Source of the DNA: Flavobacteriaceae bacterium UBA4439 | GTDB taxonomy: Bacteria > Bacteroidota > Bacteroidia > Flavobacteriales > Flavobacteriaceae | Reading direction: 5' to 3' | NCBI GenBank assembly: GCA_002390455.1 | Contig: DGPN01000039.1 | Coordinates: 11,110-44,103 of the forward strand | Length of the DNA stretch: 32,994 nt | The notes under the pieces: model-generated | The model's database searches: none | Seen by the model: only the letters and a program-made list of their open reading frames with translations | Told to the model about the DNA's origin: nothing | Part shown: one piece after another, positions 1-10,100 of the stretch | Position numbering within the stretch: position 1 is the first letter of the stretch | Layout: each line of letters opens with the position of its first letter | Made by a program: the position numbers and the translations under genes

Positions 1-950
1 TCTATACTTTTAGGAATGTCGTGATGAACCACAAACCTGACATCGGGCTTGTCAATTCCCATTCCAAATGCAATGGTGGCTACAATCACATCGCAATCTT
101 CCTTGAGAAACATGTCTTGGTTCCGTACACGGGTTTTCGAATCCAAGCCCGCATGGTAGGGTAAGGCATTTATACCATTTACTTGTAACATCTTTGCCAA
201 CTGCTCCACTCGCTTTCTTGAAAGGCAATAAACTATCCCAGATTTGCCATTATTGTTCTTTACAAATTTAATGATATCGGATTCTACCTGATCCGTTTTG
301 GATCTGACCTCATAATATAGATTGGGACGATTAAAAGAGGATTTGAAAACCTTGGCATCGGTGATCTTAAGATTTTTTAGAATGTCTTCTTGAACTTTTG
401 GAGTAGCTGTTGCCGTCAAAGCGATGATGGGGATTTTTTGTCCCATTTGATCCAAAATGGTTCTCAAATTCCTGTATTCAGGTCTGAAATCATGTCCCCA
501 CTCCGATATGCAATGGGCTTCATCAACCGCTAAAAAGGAAATTTTTAGTGTTTTAAAAAAATCAATGGTGTCTTTTTTGGCCAACGACTCTGGAGCTACA
601 AAAAGTAATTTGGTCACTCCATTAATCAAATCTTGCTTAACCTGAAGGGTGTCGGTTTTGTTTTGTGAAGAATTTAAAACATGAGCAATGCCATCCTCAT
701 CAGAAATCCCTCTGATGGTATCGACTTGGTTTTTCATCAGTGCAATGAGAGGAGAGACCACAAGGGCTGTACCCTCGCATAGGAGAGCGGGTAATTGATA
801 ACACATGGATTTTCCACCCCCAGTGGGCATGATAACAAAAGTGTCATTGTCAGAAAGTAAGTTTTCAATGACAGGTTCCTGTAAACCTTTGAAACTCGAA
901 AAACCAAAGAACTGTTTTAGAGATTTTTTTAAATCTTCTTGTATCTTCAA
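1..950 (-). CDS. recQ: ATP-dependent DNA helicase RecQ (partial, N-terminal part)
   Basis: Superfamily 2 DNA helicase that unwinds DNA 3' to 5' in recombination and fork repair. The reading frame is open from base 950 to the left edge, about 316 residues, so the end of the helicase core and the RQC/HRDC domains lie outside. Visible motifs are motif I MPTGGGKS near residue 40-47, DEAH followed by CISEWGHDFRPEY near residue 142 (the RecQ-specific aromatic-rich loop), TATAT (motif III), and IVYCLSRKRVEQ and YHAGL of the second RecA lobe. The start is inferred as TTG at 948-950, because an in-frame stop lies at 960-962 and no ATG lies between. It is divergent from kdsD across 85 bases. Family assignment is very secure; the exact start is moderately secure. 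Confidence 0.95.
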   Translation of the reverse strand, partial: MKIQEDLKKSLKQFFGFSSFKGLQEPVIENLLSDNDTFVIMPTGGGKSMCYQLPALLCEGTALVVSPLIALMKNQVDTIRGISDEDGIAHVLNSSQNKTDTLQVKQDLINGVTKLLFVAPESLAKKDTIDFFKTLKISFLAVDEAHCISEWGHDFRPEYRNLRTILDQMGQKIPIIALTATATPKVQEDILKNLKITDAKVFKSSFNRPNLYYEVRSKTDQVESDIIKFVKNNNGKSGIVYCLSRKRVEQLAKMLQVNGINALPYHAGLDSKTRVRNQDMFLKEDCDVIVATIAFGMGIDKPDVRFVVHHDIPKSI

Positions 951-976
951 TGGGTGGGTTTAATTTAAAAATTAGC

Positions 977-984
977 TAAATTTG
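977..984 (+). promoter_or_regulatory. Candidate -7 box (TAAATTTG) for kdsD-tatC-lptB
   Basis: TAAATTTG matches the Bacteroidota -7 consensus TANNTTTG and lies 51 bases before the kdsD start in the recQ/kdsD divergent gap. No clear TTG/TTTG -33 box is seen 19-21 bases upstream, so the call is weak. Confidence 0.3.
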
Positions 985-1035
985 TAAATACAATATAGTT
1001 CTTTTAACAAAAAAAAACTAATCAAAAACCACAAA

Positions 1036-2007
1036 TTGAGCGACACTACTACGGTTACTGAAATTGCTCGTAACACCATACGTCTTGAGACCCAATCTCT
1101 TAAATTATTGGAAGAATCCATTGGTTTTGATTTTGAACAAATCGTTCAATTGATTCATCAATCCCATGGAAAAGTTGTCCTTACGGGTGTAGGCAAAAGC
1201 GGGATCATTGGCATGAAGATTGCTGCAAGCTTGAGCTCAACAGGTACTCCGGCCCTATATCTTCACGCTACTGACGCCACCCATGGTGATTTGGGAATGG
1301 TTGAAAAGAAAGATGTTATTATCGCGATTTCTAAAAGTGGGAATTCACAAGAGATCAAAGATCTGATCCCTTTTCTAAAAAATAATGGTAATAAAGTGAT
1401 AGGAATGACCGCCAATCCTGACTCCTTTCTCGGAAAACAATCCGATCACCTGCTCTTTACACCAGTGGAAAAGGAGGCTTGCCCTCACAATTTAGCACCC
1501 ACCACCAGTACCACAGTTCAATTGGTTATGGGCGATGCACTGGCTATGAGTTTGATGGATCTCAATGGTTTTCGACCTCAAGATTTTGCCCAAATTCACC
1601 CTTCGGGTAGTTTGGGAAAAAAATTACACCTCAAAGTCGTTGATTTAACGGATGATTCTAAAATCCCGAGTGTTTCCATTGAGGCTAGCCTTAAAGAAGT
1701 AATCTGTGAAATTTCTGAAAAAAGATTGGGGGCAACGGTGGTAGAATATAATGGAAAGATTTCTGGATTGGTTACCGATGGAGACATTCGTAGAGTACTG
1801 GAAAAAAACGAAAACATCGGTGGACTAGTGGCCTCCGAAATAATGACGGAGAATCCCATTACTGTTGTTGAGGACATGCTTGCTTTGGAGGGATTAAAAT
1901 TAATGCAAGCCAAAAAAATAAATCATCTTATTGTCTTAGGAAAGAACAAAAGCTACAAAGGCATGGTTCATATTTTAGATTTTATAAAAGAGGGGTTAAA
2001 TGGATAA
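1036..2007 (+). CDS. kdsD: D-arabinose-5-phosphate isomerase, KpsF/GutQ family
   Basis: Interconverts ribulose-5-phosphate and arabinose-5-phosphate, the first committed step to Kdo for lipopolysaccharide. It has 323 residues, the usual family length. The SIS sugar-isomerase domain spans roughly residues 40-175, with the phosphate loop TGVGKSG (50-56) and the two expected histidines, H83 in ATHGDLGM and H188 in IHPSGSLGKKL. A pair of CBS domains fills residues about 205-320. The start is TTG (TTG AGC GAC ACT); no ATG is suitably placed and the protein already covers the full domain. tatC overlaps its 3' end by 8 bases, so the two are probably translationally coupled. GutQ-like paralogues share the fold, but linkage to lptB fits LPS synthesis. 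Confidence 0.93.
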   Translation: MSDTTTVTEIARNTIRLETQSLKLLEESIGFDFEQIVQLIHQSHGKVVLTGVGKSGIIGMKIAASLSSTGTPALYLHATDATHGDLGMVEKKDVIIAISKSGNSQEIKDLIPFLKNNGNKVIGMTANPDSFLGKQSDHLLFTPVEKEACPHNLAPTTSTTVQLVMGDALAMSLMDLNGFRPQDFAQIHPSGSLGKKLHLKVVDLTDDSKIPSVSIEASLKEVICEISEKRLGATVVEYNGKISGLVTDGDIRRVLEKNENIGGLVASEIMTENPITVVEDMLALEGLKLMQAKKINHLIVLGKNKSYKGMVHILDFIKEGLNG

Positions 2008-2830
2008 AAACACCAATGAAATGTCCTTTTTGGACCATTTAGAGGAACTCAGATGGCATCTAATCCGATCTTGTTTGGCCATTGTAATATTGGCCTCAGC
2101 AGCTTTTATAGCTAAGGATTTTATTTTTGATACCATTATTTTTGGCCCTAAAAAAATTGACTTTCCTACCTACAAGTGGTTTTGTCATCTTTCAGAAACC
2201 TTTGGTCAGGGAGACAGTTTTTGTATCAGCGAGATGCCTTTTAGAATTCAGAGTCGTACGGTAGCAGGTCAGTTTTCTGCTCACTTATGGACTTCAATTC
2301 TAGCAGGTTTTATTGTTGCATTTCCTTATGTAATTTTTGAGTTTTGGAAATTTGTAAGTCCAGGGCTACATGAAAACGAACGAAAGAATGCAAGAGGATT
2401 TATTTTTATTTCTTCATTACTTTTTTTTATTGGTGTCCTCTTTGGATATTATGTAGTTACTCCACTTTCGATCAATTTTTTAGGCAATTATACCGTTAGC
2501 GGTGAAGTATTCAACGATTTTGATCTCAGTAGTTATATTGGTCTGTTGCGAGCCTCTGTTTTGGCCAGTGGACTCATTTTTGAATTGCCCATCATCATTT
2601 ACTTCCTCACCAAAGTAGGAATCGTTACTCCAATGTTTTTAAGAAAAAATCGAAAATTTGCATTGGTGATTGTTTTGAGTTTATCGGCCATCATTACCCC
2701 CCCTGATATCGTGAGTCAGATCATCGTGAGTATTCCTCTACTTATTTTGTATGAAGTAAGTATCTTTATCTCTAAATTTACACATCGGCGCATAGAAAAA
2801 GAAATGCGAAAACCCTCTTCAACCCAATGA
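2000..2830 (+). CDS. tatC: Sec-independent (twin-arginine) protein translocase subunit TatC
   Basis: Core receptor of the Tat system, which exports folded proteins across the inner membrane. It has 276 residues. The N-terminal cytoplasmic helix carries the conserved FLDHLEELRWHLIRS segment (residues about 10-24), followed by about six hydrophobic segments (near residues 26-40, 95-115, 133-153, 182-200, 220-235, 238-255). A long periplasmic first loop of about 50 residues is typical of the Bacteroidota form. It overlaps kdsD by 8 bases and lptB by 4 bases, indicating one operon. No tatA/tatB is in the window, so the partners must be elsewhere. Confidence 0.94.
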   Translation: MDKNTNEMSFLDHLEELRWHLIRSCLAIVILASAAFIAKDFIFDTIIFGPKKIDFPTYKWFCHLSETFGQGDSFCISEMPFRIQSRTVAGQFSAHLWTSILAGFIVAFPYVIFEFWKFVSPGLHENERKNARGFIFISSLLFFIGVLFGYYVVTPLSINFLGNYTVSGEVFNDFDLSSYIGLLRASVLASGLIFELPIIIYFLTKVGIVTPMFLRKNRKFALVIVLSLSAIITPPDIVSQIIVSIPLLILYEVSIFISKFTHRRIEKEMRKPSSTQ

Positions 2831-3567
2831 TATTAAGTGCTGAGAATATAGAAAAGTCCTATAAGGGGAGAAAAGTTGTTAAAGGAATTTCGATTTCAGT
2901 CGAGCAAGGAGAAATTGTAGGGCTATTGGGGCCCAATGGTGCGGGAAAAACAACCTCTTTTTACATGATTGTGGGCTTGATTAAACCCCAAGCCGGAAGG
3001 ATTCTTTTGGATGATATCGATATCACCTCCTTCCCAATGTACAAAAGGGCACAAAACGGAATCGGTTACTTGGCTCAGGAAGCATCTGTTTTTCGAAAAC
3101 TAAGCGTAGAAGACAACATTCTGAGTGTTTTGCAACTCAGCGACCTTTCCAAAGCCCAACAAAAAGAAAAAATGGAGGCCTTGCTGGAAGAGTTTGGCTT
3201 GACCCACATCCGGAAAAGCAGAGGTGACTTACTTTCTGGTGGGGAAAGAAGAAGAACAGAAATTGCAAGAGCGCTGGCCACCGACCCCAAATTTGTTTTA
3301 CTCGATGAACCTTTTGCTGGGGTAGACCCTGTTGCTGTTGAGGACATTCAGAAAATTGTCGCTCACCTTAAGAAAAAAAATATAGGTATTCTTATAACCG
3401 ACCACAATGTTCAGGAAACCCTAGCCATTACCGATAAAACATTTTTGATGTTTGAAGGAAGCATCCTAAAAGCCGGAACCCCCGAAGAGCTCGCTCAGGA
3501 TGAGATGGTTCGAAAGGTATACTTGGGCAAGAATTTTGAATTGAGGAAAAAAAAATTATTTCTTTAA
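2827..3567 (+). CDS. lptB: LPS export ABC transporter ATP-binding protein LptB
   Basis: ATPase that drives LptFG extraction of lipopolysaccharide from the inner membrane. It has 246 residues. Walker A is GPNGAGKTTS (about 35-44). The Q-loop is in YLAQEASVFRKL, close to the PQEASIFR motif typical of LptB. The ABC signature is LLSGGERRRTEIARA and Walker B is FVLLDEPFAGVDP, followed by the H-loop ITDHNV. The C-terminus is short and basic. It overlaps tatC by 4 bases (ATGA), so it is coupled to tatC. Together with kdsD this makes an LPS-precursor/LPS-export cassette. It converges on pssA 23 bases downstream with no obvious terminator hairpin between them. Confidence 0.95.
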   Translation: MILSAENIEKSYKGRKVVKGISISVEQGEIVGLLGPNGAGKTTSFYMIVGLIKPQAGRILLDDIDITSFPMYKRAQNGIGYLAQEASVFRKLSVEDNILSVLQLSDLSKAQQKEKMEALLEEFGLTHIRKSRGDLLSGGERRRTEIARALATDPKFVLLDEPFAGVDPVAVEDIQKIVAHLKKKNIGILITDHNVQETLAITDKTFLMFEGSILKAGTPEELAQDEMVRKVYLGKNFELRKKKLFL

Positions 3568-3590
3568 TTAATTAAGAAGGGATTATACTC

Positions 3591-4331
3591 CTATCCTGAG
3601 AAACTGTTGTTAATTAAATTTAACACCAGATAGATCAATACCCCTAAACTAATTCCCCCCAAGCCGAAAAAATAAATTAACACCAGGGCAAATATGAGCA
3701 AAAGGAGTCTCAAAATGGTATCCAGTCTCCCTGTTTTTAGCGACTTAAAGGAAAAAAGATCGAAATTTGCATTCATTAAGATAACGAAGATTAACGTTAA
3801 AAAGATCAATCCAGAATTGGAAATTATGACTGGTTTTAAAAAAGAAAAATCAGGATGCTTTACCAATAAGGGTAGTGCACCAAAAAACATGGCCATTGCT
3901 GGAGTTGGTAAGCCAATAAAATGATTTTTGCTTGAACCTTCAATGTTGAAACGAGCCAATCGAAAAGCAGCACCCAATGGAATTAAAAAACCGATGAATA
4001 CCCATGGAATAAATTCTACTACAGTATTGAATGGCCAACCTGTAATGATTTCCAGAGGTTTATTTCCGGCCATAACGAAAAGCTGTGCTAAAATGATTCC
4101 AGGGGCTACACCGCAAGTAACCAAATCGGCCATTGAGTCTAACTGGACACCCAATTCACTTTCGACTTTGAGCAGACGGGCAAAAAGGCCGTCCCAAACA
4201 TCAAAAAAAACCCCCGCCAACAGAAAAACAAAGGCGGTTTCAAATTGGAATATATAAGCGAAATAAATCGAAAAACATCCCGACAAAAGGTTTAATGAAG
4301 TGAAAAAATGCGGAACTGATTTTTTAATCAT
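3591..4331 (-). CDS. pssA: CDP-diacylglycerol--serine O-phosphatidyltransferase
   Basis: Integral membrane enzyme making phosphatidylserine, the precursor of phosphatidylethanolamine, from CDP-diacylglycerol and serine. It has 246 residues. The CDP-alcohol phosphotransferase signature DG-x2-AR-x8-G-x3-D-x3-D is complete: D-G-L-F-A-R, then eight residues, then G-V-Q-L-D-S-M-A-D. About seven hydrophobic segments follow in the usual pattern. The start ATG directly follows an upstream AT-rich region shared with the divergent lnt gene (86-base gap). The CDP-alcohol family also includes phosphatidylglycerol-phosphate synthase, but the length and the N-terminal IKKSVPHFFTSLNLLSG favour PssA. Confidence 0.9.
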   Translation of the reverse strand: MIKKSVPHFFTSLNLLSGCFSIYFAYIFQFETAFVFLLAGVFFDVWDGLFARLLKVESELGVQLDSMADLVTCGVAPGIILAQLFVMAGNKPLEIITGWPFNTVVEFIPWVFIGFLIPLGAAFRLARFNIEGSSKNHFIGLPTPAMAMFFGALPLLVKHPDFSFLKPVIISNSGLIFLTLIFVILMNANFDLFSFKSLKTGRLDTILRLLLLIFALVLIYFFGLGGISLGVLIYLVLNLINNSFSG

Positions 4332-4417
4332 TAGTTTTGTAATTCCAATTTAAAATAAAATTTTGGGGAAATTAAGACTTGATCCACTAAGAAAAAAATA
4401 AGCAGACAGAAATTCCA

Positions 4418-6028
4418 ATGATTTTTTACAAAAACCCCGTCCTACTGTCAATTCTTTCTGGAATACTGCTCACCTTATCCTGGCCGGTTCAGGGTTTGTC
4501 CTTTCTAATATTTTTTAGTTTAATCCCCCTTTTTTTTGTTGAAGATCAAATCACTAAGGGCAATTCGAAACGAAAAAAATTGCGTTTGTTTACCCTGAGC
4601 TACTTGGGATTCTTCGTTTGGAATTTGGGGACGACCTGGTGGATCATCAACTCCTCCATTTTTGGGATGGTATTTGCCATTGTTTGTAATACTTTGTTTT
4701 ACGCCATTCTAATGATGCTATTTCATTGGTCAAAAAAAAGACTTCCTCTTCGAACAGCATATATTTTTTTAGTAAGTCTATGGATCGCCTTTGAAAAATT
4801 CCACCTAGAATGGGACTTTTCTTGGCCATGGCTCAACTTGGGTAATGTTTTTTCAGAGGATATTCAATGGATTCAGTGGTACGAATTTACTGGTTCTTTT
4901 GGTGGTAGCCTTTGGGTATTAATCATCAATATTGGCTTATTTGAAGTTTTCAAAAATCATCCTGTTAGCCTGAAAAACACTCTTTGGGTCAAAAAAATGA
5001 CTCCTTGTTTGATTGGAATTGCCATCCCGATTGTAATCTCCTTACTTCTTTTTCAACGAGAAAAAGAACTCACTCCCACCACAGAAGTTTTACTTCTACA
5101 ACCCAACATTGACCCATACAAAGAAAAATACGATAGGGAAAACGGTTATTATTTTGACTTAATGGTCGATATGACTGCTGATCAAATTTCGGATGAAACC
5201 CGCTATATCTTTACCCCCGAGACTTATTTCGGTGCAGGATTTGGTGCATCACTCGAGGAATTCAAAACAACAGTTTTACATCGTAAATTGGATTCATTGC
5301 TCAAAAAGAATCCTAAAATACAGTTGGTTAGCGGTATTCAAACCTACAGTGTTTACAGAACAGATAGCCCACCAACGCTTACAGCAAATTTTATTAGAGA
5401 TGGCGTCTGGGTTGATTTTTACAACTCGGCCTTAAAAATGGAATATCAACAAGAGCCTGAGTTCTATCACAAATCTAAATTGGTGGTTGGGGTTGAAAAC
5501 ATGCCCTATAAAAGTTTTTTTAAGCCCTTGTTGGGAGAGTTTTTACTCGATCTTGGAGGTACAGTATCCAGTCGGGCCACTCAAGATTACAGAAGTGTTT
5601 TTGAACACACTAAAATCAACCTTAAAACAGGCCCTGTTATCTGTTATGAATCCATTTATGGAGAATTTGTTACAGAGTATGTAAGAAAAGGGGCTCAATT
5701 TTTGGCCATTATCACCAACGATGCTTGGTGGGGAAATACTGCTGGACACAAACAATTGCTCAGTTATGCTCGACTCAGAGCCATAGAAAACCGAAGAAGC
5801 ATTGTTAGAAGTGCCAATACTGGTATTTCGGCAGTCATCAATACAAAGGGAGAAATAACCGACAAACTTCCTTATGACACCAAAGGCGTTTTGAAAGCTA
5901 AGTTTGCTCCAGCAAAAAACATTACATTTTATACCCAATACGGGGATTACATTGCTCGCTGGTCTGGTTTTGTTTCTGTTTTGTTTTTTCTGATTGCACT
6001 TAGTGGCAGATTAAAGAAAAAAAAATAA
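4418..6028 (+). CDS. lnt: Apolipoprotein N-acyltransferase
   Basis: Adds the third acyl chain to the N-terminal cysteine of lipoproteins at the periplasmic face of the inner membrane. It has 536 residues. About six membrane segments occupy residues 5-215 and a nitrilase-like domain covers roughly 225-505. The catalytic triad is visible: E268 in FTPETYFG, K352 in FYHKSKLVVGVE and C409 in VICYESIYG, matching E267-K335-C387 of the E. coli enzyme. The motif after the lysine reads LVVGVE rather than LVPFGE, which I recall as the usual Bacteroidota variant. A final hydrophobic segment lies near 510-528. It is divergent from pssA. Its substrates could include the lipoprotein sulfatase encoded at 12959. 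Confidence 0.94.
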   Translation: MIFYKNPVLLSILSGILLTLSWPVQGLSFLIFFSLIPLFFVEDQITKGNSKRKKLRLFTLSYLGFFVWNLGTTWWIINSSIFGMVFAIVCNTLFYAILMMLFHWSKKRLPLRTAYIFLVSLWIAFEKFHLEWDFSWPWLNLGNVFSEDIQWIQWYEFTGSFGGSLWVLIINIGLFEVFKNHPVSLKNTLWVKKMTPCLIGIAIPIVISLLLFQREKELTPTTEVLLLQPNIDPYKEKYDRENGYYFDLMVDMTADQISDETRYIFTPETYFGAGFGASLEEFKTTVLHRKLDSLLKKNPKIQLVSGIQTYSVYRTDSPPTLTANFIRDGVWVDFYNSALKMEYQQEPEFYHKSKLVVGVENMPYKSFFKPLLGEFLLDLGGTVSSRATQDYRSVFEHTKINLKTGPVICYESIYGEFVTEYVRKGAQFLAIITNDAWWGNTAGHKQLLSYARLRAIENRRSIVRSANTGISAVINTKGEITDKLPYDTKGVLKAKFAPAKNITFYTQYGDYIARWSGFVSVLFFLIALSGRLKKKK

Positions 6029-6203
6029 TAAAGGTCAGCTTCATACCATCCCTTAATTTTCATTAGTTATAAAATTATTGTTATTTCTGATTTATAATTA
6101 ATATGTTTAACTATTATTATTTTCGATAAAGAGATCAATAATGAATAAGAGGTAAATAAACTCAAATTACTTCTCCATAAATAACGAGTAAATGGGTTAG
6201 ACT

Positions 6204-6776
6204 ATGAGTAGATTTAAAATTTACACCAAAAAAGGAGACGATGGAACGACAGGGTTACTGTCTGGCAAACGAGTCAGCAAGCATCATGTTCGGATCAAAG
6301 CCTATGGAACTGTTGATGAATTAAATGCTTGGGTGGGCATGATCAGAAATTTCAAAATAGATGAAAAAACTGAAAACACCCTTATTAAAATTCAAAATGA
6401 ATTGATGATCGTGGCCTCACAATTGGCAGACGACACCGCCTATGAAGTCTCCAAGTTGGTAAATATACTTGAACCCATCGACGAAGAAGCCGTCAAAAAT
6501 CTGGAAGACCAAATCGATATTATCAATGATGAACTTCCTGAACTCAAAAACTTTGTTATACCAGGGGGGCATGTCGTGGTTTCCTACTCCCATTTAGCAC
6601 GTTGTGCCTGCAGAAGAGCAGAAAGATTCATCACCGAATTGAATGAAATTGAAAACGTACCCAAATTCATTATTGCTTACATTAATCGACTTTCGGATTA
6701 TCTCTTCATATTGTCAAGAAAATTAGCAAAAGACTATCAGGTCAAAGAAATCAAATGGATCGCTCAAAAAAAGTAG
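6204..6776 (+). CDS. ATP:cob(I)alamin adenosyltransferase, PduO/MMAB type
   Basis: Transfers the 5'-deoxyadenosyl group of ATP to cob(I)alamin, making the coenzyme for enzymes such as methylmalonyl-CoA mutase. It has 190 residues, the normal single-domain length. The N-terminal ATP-binding motif TKKGDDGTTGLLSGKRVSK (residues 8-26) and YGTVDELNAWVG are clear, and the C-terminal part carries RCACRRAERFI. It stands alone after a 175-base AT-rich gap (6029-6203) in which I see no gene. No cobalamin biosynthesis gene or mutase is in the window, so a role in salvage of imported B12 is an inference. Confidence 0.93.
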   Translation: MSRFKIYTKKGDDGTTGLLSGKRVSKHHVRIKAYGTVDELNAWVGMIRNFKIDEKTENTLIKIQNELMIVASQLADDTAYEVSKLVNILEPIDEEAVKNLEDQIDIINDELPELKNFVIPGGHVVVSYSHLARCACRRAERFITELNEIENVPKFIIAYINRLSDYLFILSRKLAKDYQVKEIKWIAQKK

Positions 6777-6784
6777 CAGACATT

Positions 6785-6815
6785 CTTGCTTACTACCATT
6801 AAAAATTTATTTTTG
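6785..6815 (+). promoter_or_regulatory. Promoter of the DUF2795 gene
   Basis: A CTTG box at 6785-6788 (consensus TTTG) is followed after exactly 19 bases by TATTTTTG at 6808-6815, a full match to the Bacteroidota -7 consensus TANNTTTG. Transcription would begin near 6822, about 10 bases before the ATG at 6832. Confidence 0.5.
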
Positions 6816-6831
6816 CAGAAATTTGTAACTC

Positions 6832-7053
6832 ATGTATTGGACATTAGAACTTGCCTCCTACCTTAGTGACGCTCCTTGGCCAGCGACTAAAGATGAATTG
6901 ATTGATTTTTCGATCAGGACAGGTGCACCCCTGGAAGTAGTAGAAAACCTCCAATCTATGGAGGACGAAGGTGATGTATATGAATCTATTGAGGAAATAT
7001 GGCCTGACTTTCCAACAGAAGAAGATTATCTTTGGAATGAAGATGAATACTAA
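6832..7053 (+). CDS. Small acidic DUF2795 family protein
   Basis: 73 residues, strongly acidic, with no signal peptide or membrane segment. The pattern W(T)LELASYLSDAPWPATKDELIDFSIRTGAP followed by VVENLQSM-D-GDVYESIEEIWPD resembles the DUF2795 family of small helical proteins of unknown function. The C-terminus FPTEEDYLWNEDEY is almost entirely acidic and aromatic. It has a good promoter 17-47 bases upstream and its own terminator downstream, so it appears to be monocistronic between the adenosyltransferase and secA. I recall the same placement before secA in other Flavobacteriaceae. Function is not known and I do not infer one. Confidence 0.8.
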   Translation: MYWTLELASYLSDAPWPATKDELIDFSIRTGAPLEVVENLQSMEDEGDVYESIEEIWPDFPTEEDYLWNEDEY

Positions 7054-7072
7054 ATTCAAAATCTAAAACTAA

Positions 7073-7097
7073 AAGTCTCAAATGAGGCTTTTTTTTT
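7073..7097 (+). terminator. Rho-independent terminator after the DUF2795 gene
   Basis: AAGTCTC and GAGGCTT form a 7-bp stem (one G-T pair) around the 4-base loop AAAT, followed directly by a run of seven T. It separates the small acidic gene from secA. Confidence 0.75.
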
Positions 7098-7128
7098 GCT
7101 TAATTTTATTCAGATTTAAAACTAACGA

Positions 7129-10100
7129 ATGAGTCTATTAAATTCCGTTTTAAAAGTTTTTGTTGGAGATAAAACCAAAAAGGATTTGGCCAAAATTTTG
7201 CCTTTGGTAGAACAAATCAATTCCCATTATAATTCCTACAAAGACATCAGTAATGACGAACTGAGAGAAAAAACTTTAACTTTTAAAAATAAAATCAACT
7301 CCGATTTGAAGGAGGTCAATCATCAAATTCAGAAAATCAAATCCGAAATTGAAAAAACTGAAGACATTGATCAAAAAGAGAACTTATATCAAGAGATTGA
7401 CGATTTGACCACCCAAAGTGAAAAAATCATTGCCCAAACTCTTGAAACAATACTACCAGAAGCCTTTGCTGTGGTGAAAGAAACAGCAAGAAGGTTTGTC
7501 GAAAATACCACCCTTAGCGTAACCGCAAGCGAATTTGACCGTCAACTATCACAGCACAAAAGCTATGTCAACCTAGAAGGCGATGATGCCCTCTGGTCCA
7601 ACGCATGGGATGCAGCTGGAAAACCCATTGTTTGGGACATGATCCACTACGATGTACAATTGATTGGTGGTATCGTATTGCATGAGGGTAAAATTGCAGA
7701 GATGCAAACCGGTGAAGGAAAAACATTAGTAGCAACCCTCCCCGTCTACTTGAATGCCCTCACGGGAAAAGGAGTTCATTTGGTAACAGTAAACGATTAC
7801 TTGGCCAAACGAGACAGTGCATGGATGGGTCCATTGTTTGAATTTCATGGCATGAGTGTGGATTGTATTGATTATCACAAGCCCAATAGCCCCGAAAGAA
7901 GAAAAGCTTATTTGTCAGACATTACCTATGGAACCAACAATGAATTTGGTTTTGACTATCTGAGGGATAATATGGCGCATTCCAATGGCGATTTGGTTCA
8001 ACCCAAACATCACTATGCCATTGTGGATGAAGTGGATTCCGTTTTGATTGACGATGCCAGAACGCCTTTGATCATCTCAGGGCCTACTCCAGAGGGCGAT
8101 CGACACGAGTTTGATTTACTCAAACCTAAAGTCTCCGCATTGGTAGCCCAGCAGCGATCGTTCCTTAATGGAGTTTTGGCTGAGGCCAAAAAGAAAATCA
8201 ACGAGGGGGATACCAAAGAAGGTGGATTCCTGCTTTTAAGGGTATTTAGAGGACTGCCCAAAAACAAAAGCCTCATTAAGTTTTTAAGTCAAGAGGGAGT
8301 AAGGCAATTGCTCCAAAAGACGGAAAACTTCTATATGCAAGACAACAACAGGGAAATGCCCAAAGTGGACGCTGAGTTGTATTTTACCATTGATGAAAAA
8401 ACCAATCAAGTAGAGTTAACCGATAAAGGAATTGAAACACTTTCATCGGAAAACGAAGACAAAAACTTTTTTGTTCTCCCCGATATCGGTGGAGAAATCG
8501 CCAAAATCGAGAATCAACAACTAGAAGTAAAAAAGGAAGCAGCCCTAAAAGAAAAACTCTTCCAAGATTTCAGCGAAAAGGGTGAGCGTATCCACTCCAT
8601 GAACCAACTTTTCAAAGCCTATACCCTTTTTGAAAAAGACGTAGAGTATGTGGTAATGGAAAACAAAGTAATGATTGTCGATGAGCAAACTGGGCGGATC
8701 ATGGACGGTAGAAGATATTCCGACGGGCTACACCAAGCGATTGAAGCCAAGGAAAATGTAAAAATTGAAGCGGCGACTCAGACTTTTGCAACCATCACAC
8801 TGCAGAACTATTTCAGGATGTATGAAAAATTGTCTGGAATGACTGGTACGGCCATCACCGAAGCTGGAGAATTTTGGGAAATCTACAAACTGGATGTCAT
8901 CGAAATCCCTACCAACAGACCCATTGCGCGAAAGGATAGAGACGATTTGATTTACAAAACCAAACGGGAGAAATACAATGCCGTTATCGAGGAAGTAACC
9001 GCGCTATCAAAAGCAGGTAGACCCATACTGATAGGAACTACCTCTGTAGAGATTTCTGAATTGTTAAGTAAAATGCTTAACATCAGAAAAGTACACCACA
9101 ACGTATTGAATGCCAAATTGCACAAAAAAGAAGCTGATATTGTAGCAGAAGCGGGAAACCCCGGGATTGTTACCATCGCAACCAATATGGCAGGAAGAGG
9201 GACCGATATCAAGCTCTCTGATAAGGTAAAAGAAGCCGGCGGTTTGGCCATTATTGGAACAGAACGACACGATTCAAGGCGTGTCGATCGTCAGCTTAGA
9301 GGTCGATCCGGAAGACAGGGAGACCCTGGAAGTTCTCAGTTTTACGTCTCTTTGGAAGATAATCTCATGCGGCTTTTTGGCTCAGATCGGGTAGCAAAAG
9401 TTATGGACAGAATGGGTCTAGAGGAAGGCGAAGTGATTCAACATTCCATGATGACCAAATCTATCGAACGAGCGCAAAAAAAAGTTGAAGAAAACAACTT
9501 TGGCATCAGGAAAAGACTCCTTGAATACGATGATGTGATGAATGCTCAGAGAGAGGTCATCTACAAAAGAAGAAAACACGCGCTGAGTGGTGACAGGATC
9601 AAACTCGATATTGCCAATATTCTCTACGAAACTTGCGAGGAAATTACACTAAGCAATAAAGCCTCTAGCGATTTTAAAAACTTTGAATTTGAGGTCATCA
9701 GTAATTTCTCCATCACTTCTCCCATATTGGAAGAGGCTTTTCAGGAAATGGCTGAAAGCGAAATCATCGATAAGTTGTATGATCAACTTAGTCAACATTA
9801 CAGCAATAAAATTACCGCCAATGCCGCATTGGCATTTCCCGTCATAAAAGAGGTCTATGAACGTCCAGGAAATAAATTCGAAAGGATCGTAGTGCCCTTT
9901 ACCGATGGGATCAAAACATTAAAAGTGGTAACCGATCTCCAAAAAGCCTACGAATCAGAAGGTAAATATTTGGTTCAAGATTTTGAAAGGAATATCACCT
10001 TGGCTTTGATTGATGAGGCTTGGAAAACCCATTTACGGAAGATGGACGAACTCAAACAGTCTGTTCAACTGGCTGTTCACGAGCAAAAAGACCCTTTATT

